Source of the DNA: Caldisericota bacterium
Lineage (GTDB): Bacteria > Caldisericota > JANLFM01
DNA: 13,797 nucleotides
Direction of reading: 5' to 3'
Assembly: GCA_024655865.1 (NCBI GenBank)
Contig: JANLFM010000030.1
Coordinates: 1 to 13,797 of the forward strand
Shown: one piece after another, positions 13,743 to 13,797 of the stretch
Layout: every line of letters starts with the position of its first letter
How positions within the stretch are numbered: the first letter of the stretch is position 1
The notes under the pieces: generated by a model
What the model was told of the DNA's origin: nothing
Database searches by the model: none
Seen by the model: only the letters and a program-made list of their open reading frames with translations
Made by a program: the position numbers and the translations under genes

Positions 13743-13797
13743 GCCGGCGTAGCTCAGCGGTAGAGCTGCTGAATCGTAATCAGCGGGTCGGGGGTTC
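13743..13797 (+). tRNA. tRNA-Thr (anticodon CGU), 3' end outside window
   Basis: Folding by eye gives acceptor strand GCCGGCG (13743-13749), U8, D-arm GCTC/GAGC around AGCGGTA, and anticodon stem GCTGA/TCAGC around loop ATCGTAA. A 5-base variable loop follows, then the T-stem GGGGG and the beginning of the TTC loop, where the window ends. The anticodon CGT reads the threonine codon ACG. About 20 bases (the rest of the T-arm and the acceptor 3' strand) are cut off. In many bacteria a tRNA-Thr precedes tuf and the secE-nusG region; whether that holds here is not visible. Confidence 0.92.

Overview
The window looks like the chromosome of a low-to-moderate GC bacterium whose gene order resembles Firmicutes. 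The order coaX - dus - greA - lysS - radA - yacL - ispD - ispF - rlmB is a compacted form of the lysS-to-rlmB region known from Bacillus and clostridia. Here disA, ctsR/mcsAB/clpC, gltX, cysE, cysS and mrnC are absent from the places they often occupy. Frequent TTG/GTG starts, purine-rich Shine-Dalgarno sites and overlapping genes fit a Firmicute or a deep-branching relative such as an Atribacterota/Aerophobota-like lineage. The sequence alone does not decide the phylum.

Left part (1-4081, + strand): the 3' end of a PcrA/UvrD helicase gene, then a chain of overlapping genes. The chain holds an ECF-transporter S component (probably pantothenate), type III pantothenate kinase (coaX), a divergent tRNA-dihydrouridine synthase, and a conserved 299-residue protein often labelled 'quinate 5-dehydrogenase' whose true role is unclear.

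Middle (4187-10485, + strand): greA-lysS share one base (TAATG). After an extended -10 promoter comes a five-gene unit, radA-yacL-ispD-ispF-rlmB, in which every one of the four junctions is an 8-nt overlap. These genes serve transcription elongation, lysine charging, recombination repair, two steps of the MEP isoprenoid pathway and 23S rRNA methylation.

Right part (10486-13742): this looks like an accessory insert. A convergent two-gene operon (PfkB kinase then pseudouridine-5'-phosphate glycosidase, probably psuK-psuG) starts from what looks like a leaderless promoter. Next come about 470 bp without a recognisable gene, then a 178-residue cysteine-rich protein of unknown function with a perfect 14-bp inverted repeat inside its 5' coding region. 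Last is a previously unannotated, frameshifted remnant of a tyrosine recombinase on the minus strand.

The window ends inside a tRNA-Thr(CGU) gene with a good promoter. In many bacteria a tRNA-Thr sits just ahead of tuf-rpmG-secE-nusG, so the core genome may resume there (inference). Recombinase debris beside a tRNA suggests that the psuKG/Cys-rich segment occupies an old integration site. I found no CRISPR array, intact transposon, rRNA or clear riboswitch.
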